Source of the DNA: Lentisphaeria bacterium
Lineage (GTDB): Bacteria > Verrucomicrobiota > Lentisphaeria > Oligosphaerales > Oligosphaeraceae
NCBI GenBank assembly: GCA_016287975.1
Contig: JAEEXV010000004.1
Location: forward strand, 1-6,914
Direction of reading: 5' to 3'
Length of the DNA: 6,914 nucleotides
The position numbers and the translations under genes were made by a program. The notes under the pieces were generated by a model, which saw nothing but the letters and a program-made list of their open reading frames with translations, ran no database searches and was not told where the DNA came from. This document shows, in pieces, positions 5,144 through 6,914 of the stretch. How positions within the stretch are numbered: position 1 is the stretch's first letter; every line of letters starts with the position of its first letter.

Positions 5144-6679
5144 ATGAGCACGCACCTCCATTCCGCCTTAGCCATCGCCGTCCTTCTGTTCACCGCCACG
5201 CTCCTTGCGCAGGAAGTCGTCCGCTACCGCGACTTCGGCGCCAAGGGCGACGGCAAGACCGACGACCATCCCGCCATTGTCGCCGCCCATGAATACGCCA
5301 ACGCCCGCGGCCTTCCCGTCCGCGCCGAGGACAACGCCGTCTATTATCTGGGCCCCAGCGGAGTCACCGCGACCATCATGACCGACGTCGATTTCGGCAA
5401 GGCGAAGTTCATCGTCGACGACGCCAGGCTTCCCTTCGCCTTCCGCAACCGCCCGATCTTCAGGGTCGTCTCCGACCAGACGGCCTACAATCCCCGCCTC
5501 CAGGGACCGCTGAAGGCGGGGCAGCGCGGCCTTGGGCGCGCCTTCAAATGCCGCACCATGATCATCGTCGCCGATTCCACCCGCAGGCACTTCATCCGCC
5601 ACGGCGCCAACCAGAACAACGGGGTCGCCGCCACCGACTGCTTCATCGTCGACCAGAAGGGCGACGTCGATCCCGCGACCCCGATTGTCTGGGACTTCGC
5701 CGCCATCACCAGTTCCACCGCCATTCCGCTCGCCGTCGCGCCCAGGACCATCCGCGGCGGCCATTTCACCACCATCGCCAACCAGGCCCCTTCCAAATAC
5801 ACCTACTATTCCCGCAACATCCAGGTCATGCGCCCCAACACCACCATCGAGGGGCTCACGCACCTGGTCGTCGGCGAGGGCGAGCACGGCGCACCCTACT
5901 CCGCCTTCTTGAACGTCAGCAACGCCGCGGACATCACCATCCGCGACTGCGTCGTCACAGGCCACAAGACCTACAAGACCATCGGCGCCGCGGGCACGCC
6001 CGTCAACATGGGCTCCTACGACCTGGGCGCCACCAAGTCCATCAACGTCTCCTTCATCCGCATCCGCCAGAGCAACAGCATCCTGGATTCGCGCTACTGG
6101 GGCGTGCTGGGCACCAACTACTGCAAGAACCTCCTCTACGACCGCTGCGAACTCTCCCGCTTCGACGCCCACTGCGGCGTCTGCAACGCCACCATCCGCA
6201 ACTCCGTCCTGGGCCATTCTGGCGTCAACCTCATCGGCTACGGAACATTCCTCATCGAAAACACCACCGTGCATGGACGCAACATGCTGCATCTGCGCCC
6301 CGACTACGGCGCCTTCTGGCGCGGCGACATCATCATCCGAAACTGCGTATTCGAGTGCCGAGACTCCCGCCAGGCCTGCATCATCAACGGCGGCAACAGC
6401 GGCCAGCACGACTTCGGCTATGAATGCCGCATGCCGACCACCGTCACCATCGACGGACTGCGCATCAACGACCAGGCCATCCGCCGCAAGGGCTACCGCG
6501 GCCCCTGCGTCTTCACCGCCTTCAACCCGAAATACAAGCCTGGGGACAAGGAGCAGTTCCCCTATATCCGCACCCGCGCCGTCGTCGTCCGCGGACTTCG
6601 CACCGCATCGGGCAAACCCCTCTCGCTCACCACCCACCCGCCGTTCTTCCAGGGAACCGCCCTCCGCATCCAGAAATGA
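5144..6679 (+). CDS. Secreted right-handed beta-helix protein, pectate-lyase superfamily
   Basis: The product is 511 residues. Residues 1-23 are a signal peptide (hydrophobic core ALAIAVLLFTATLLA, cleavage probably near LLA-QE), so the protein is exported. The mature N-terminus opens with VVRYRDFGAKGDGKTDDHPA (25-44), the hallmark of the Pectate_lyase_3 domain that caps right-handed beta-helix enzymes and phage tailspikes. From about 224 to 440 short beta-rungs follow, for example NTTIEGLTHLVV, ADITIRDCVVTGH, KSINVSFIRIRQSNS, CNATIRNSVLGHSG, TFLIENTTVHG and DIIIRNCVFECRD. Most of its ten or so Cys lie at 327-455, perhaps as disulfides or a Cys ladder. The start at 5144 is chosen because it gives the signal peptide. 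No SD is visible, and in-frame upstream starts (5066, 4739) would put repeat-encoded residues before it. It is probably a polysaccharide lyase, hydrolase or binding protein; the substrate and catalytic residues cannot be assigned. It stands alone on the plus strand. Confidence 0.87.
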   Translation: MSTHLHSALAIAVLLFTATLLAQEVVRYRDFGAKGDGKTDDHPAIVAAHEYANARGLPVRAEDNAVYYLGPSGVTATIMTDVDFGKAKFIVDDARLPFAFRNRPIFRVVSDQTAYNPRLQGPLKAGQRGLGRAFKCRTMIIVADSTRRHFIRHGANQNNGVAATDCFIVDQKGDVDPATPIVWDFAAITSSTAIPLAVAPRTIRGGHFTTIANQAPSKYTYYSRNIQVMRPNTTIEGLTHLVVGEGEHGAPYSAFLNVSNAADITIRDCVVTGHKTYKTIGAAGTPVNMGSYDLGATKSINVSFIRIRQSNSILDSRYWGVLGTNYCKNLLYDRCELSRFDAHCGVCNATIRNSVLGHSGVNLIGYGTFLIENTTVHGRNMLHLRPDYGAFWRGDIIIRNCVFECRDSRQACIINGGNSGQHDFGYECRMPTTVTIDGLRINDQAIRRKGYRGPCVFTAFNPKYKPGDKEQFPYIRTRAVVVRGLRTASGKPLSLTTHPPFFQGTALRIQK

Positions 6680-6703
6680 CGCCTGCGCGAGGCTGAAGCC
6701 ATT

Positions 6704-6914
6704 CGCGGCCCAAGAATGGGCCGCCACAGAACGCCAGGCTCCCCGATGGCTCTGGGGGCTTTTCGCGGCCCAAGAATGGGCCGCCACAGAACGCCAGGCT
6801 CCCCGATGGCTCTGGGGGCTTTTCGCGGCCCCAAATGGGCCGCCACAGAACGCCAGGCTCCCCGATGGCTCTGGGGGCTTTTCGCGGCCCAAGAATGGGC
6901 CGCCACAGAACGCC
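6704..6914 (+). repeat. Tandem array of 59-60 base hairpin units (hairpin-CACAG element, copy A)
   Basis: Units begin at 6704, 6764, 6824 and 6883; the last is cut by the window end. Units 1 and 2 are identical over 60 bases. Unit 3 is 59 bases and differs only at the hairpin loop. Each unit contains GCGGCCCA-AGAA-TGGGCCGC (in unit 3 a 7-bp stem with loop CAAAT), then CACAGAACGCC, then a 28-base segment with CCCC and GGGGG arms ending in TTTT. That segment could form a weak terminator-like hairpin. The array starts 24 bases after the beta-helix stop codon in the same orientation. There are no unique spacers, so it is not a CRISPR. An open minus-strand frame through the array (SHRGAWRSVAAHSWAAK peptide) is a repeat artefact. 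Confidence 0.9.

Noticed and set aside
5168..6892. 574-codon open frame on the minus strand
   Set aside because: It is antisense to the beta-helix gene and the repeat array. The protein is Asp/Val/Gly/Ala-rich with no domain, and its N-terminal part is the translated 60-base repeat; this is an artefact of high GC.
6704..6914. CRISPR array or integron attC array
   Set aside because: Units are contiguous near-identical copies with no unique spacers, no cas genes and no cassette reading frames. The GTTRRRY/RYYYAAC arrangement of attC sites is not present.

Overview
The window looks like chromosomal DNA of a GC-rich, Gram-negative-type bacterium. A member of the PVC superphylum (Kiritimatiellota, Lentisphaerota or Verrucomicrobiota) is my best guess. 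That guess rests on the style of the secreted pectate-lyase-superfamily protein, on intergenic GTCCAAA-type short tandem repeats, and on spc-operon genes separated from the ribosomal-protein genes. It is inference; there is no rRNA gene in the window to settle it.

Layout. (1) Positions 1-174 are non-coding and lie downstream of a leftward operon. They hold a GC-rich hairpin next to the operon's last stop codon and one member of a dispersed hairpin-repeat family. (2) Positions 175-4670 are a compact leftward (minus-strand) operon of six genes: adk, map, infA, two unrecognised single-pass membrane proteins of about 257 residues, and a 12-TM major facilitator transporter. Gaps are 14 bases or less or are overlaps, apart from 23 bases before the transporter if its preferred start is used. 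(3) Positions 4671-5143 are a divergent intergenic region. It holds the likely adk promoter and leader, a second member of the hairpin family, and about 240 bases of degenerate heptad repeats with a perfect 48-base duplication. (4) Positions 5144-6679 (plus strand) encode a secreted right-handed beta-helix protein of the pectate-lyase superfamily. (5) Positions 6704-6914 are a tandem array of 59-60 base units, each starting with a hairpin, running off the window edge.

How the genes fit together. adk, map and infA are core housekeeping genes: nucleotide balance, removal of the initiator methionine, and translation initiation. Their order adk-map-infA is the classic one from the spc operon. Here secY is not next to adk, and infA is followed not by rpmJ/rpsM but by two membrane proteins and a transporter, so the cluster seems to have been cut out of its ancestral setting and joined to an envelope/transport module. 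The beta-helix protein is a separate unit, probably for extracellular polysaccharide breakdown or binding.

The most interesting signal is not a gene. A 20-base hairpin (8-bp stem, A-rich tetraloop in element orientation) followed by CACAG occurs at three loci with three different stem sequences. Every stem difference between loci is matched by a compensating change in the opposite arm. This suggests that the structure, not the sequence, is maintained.
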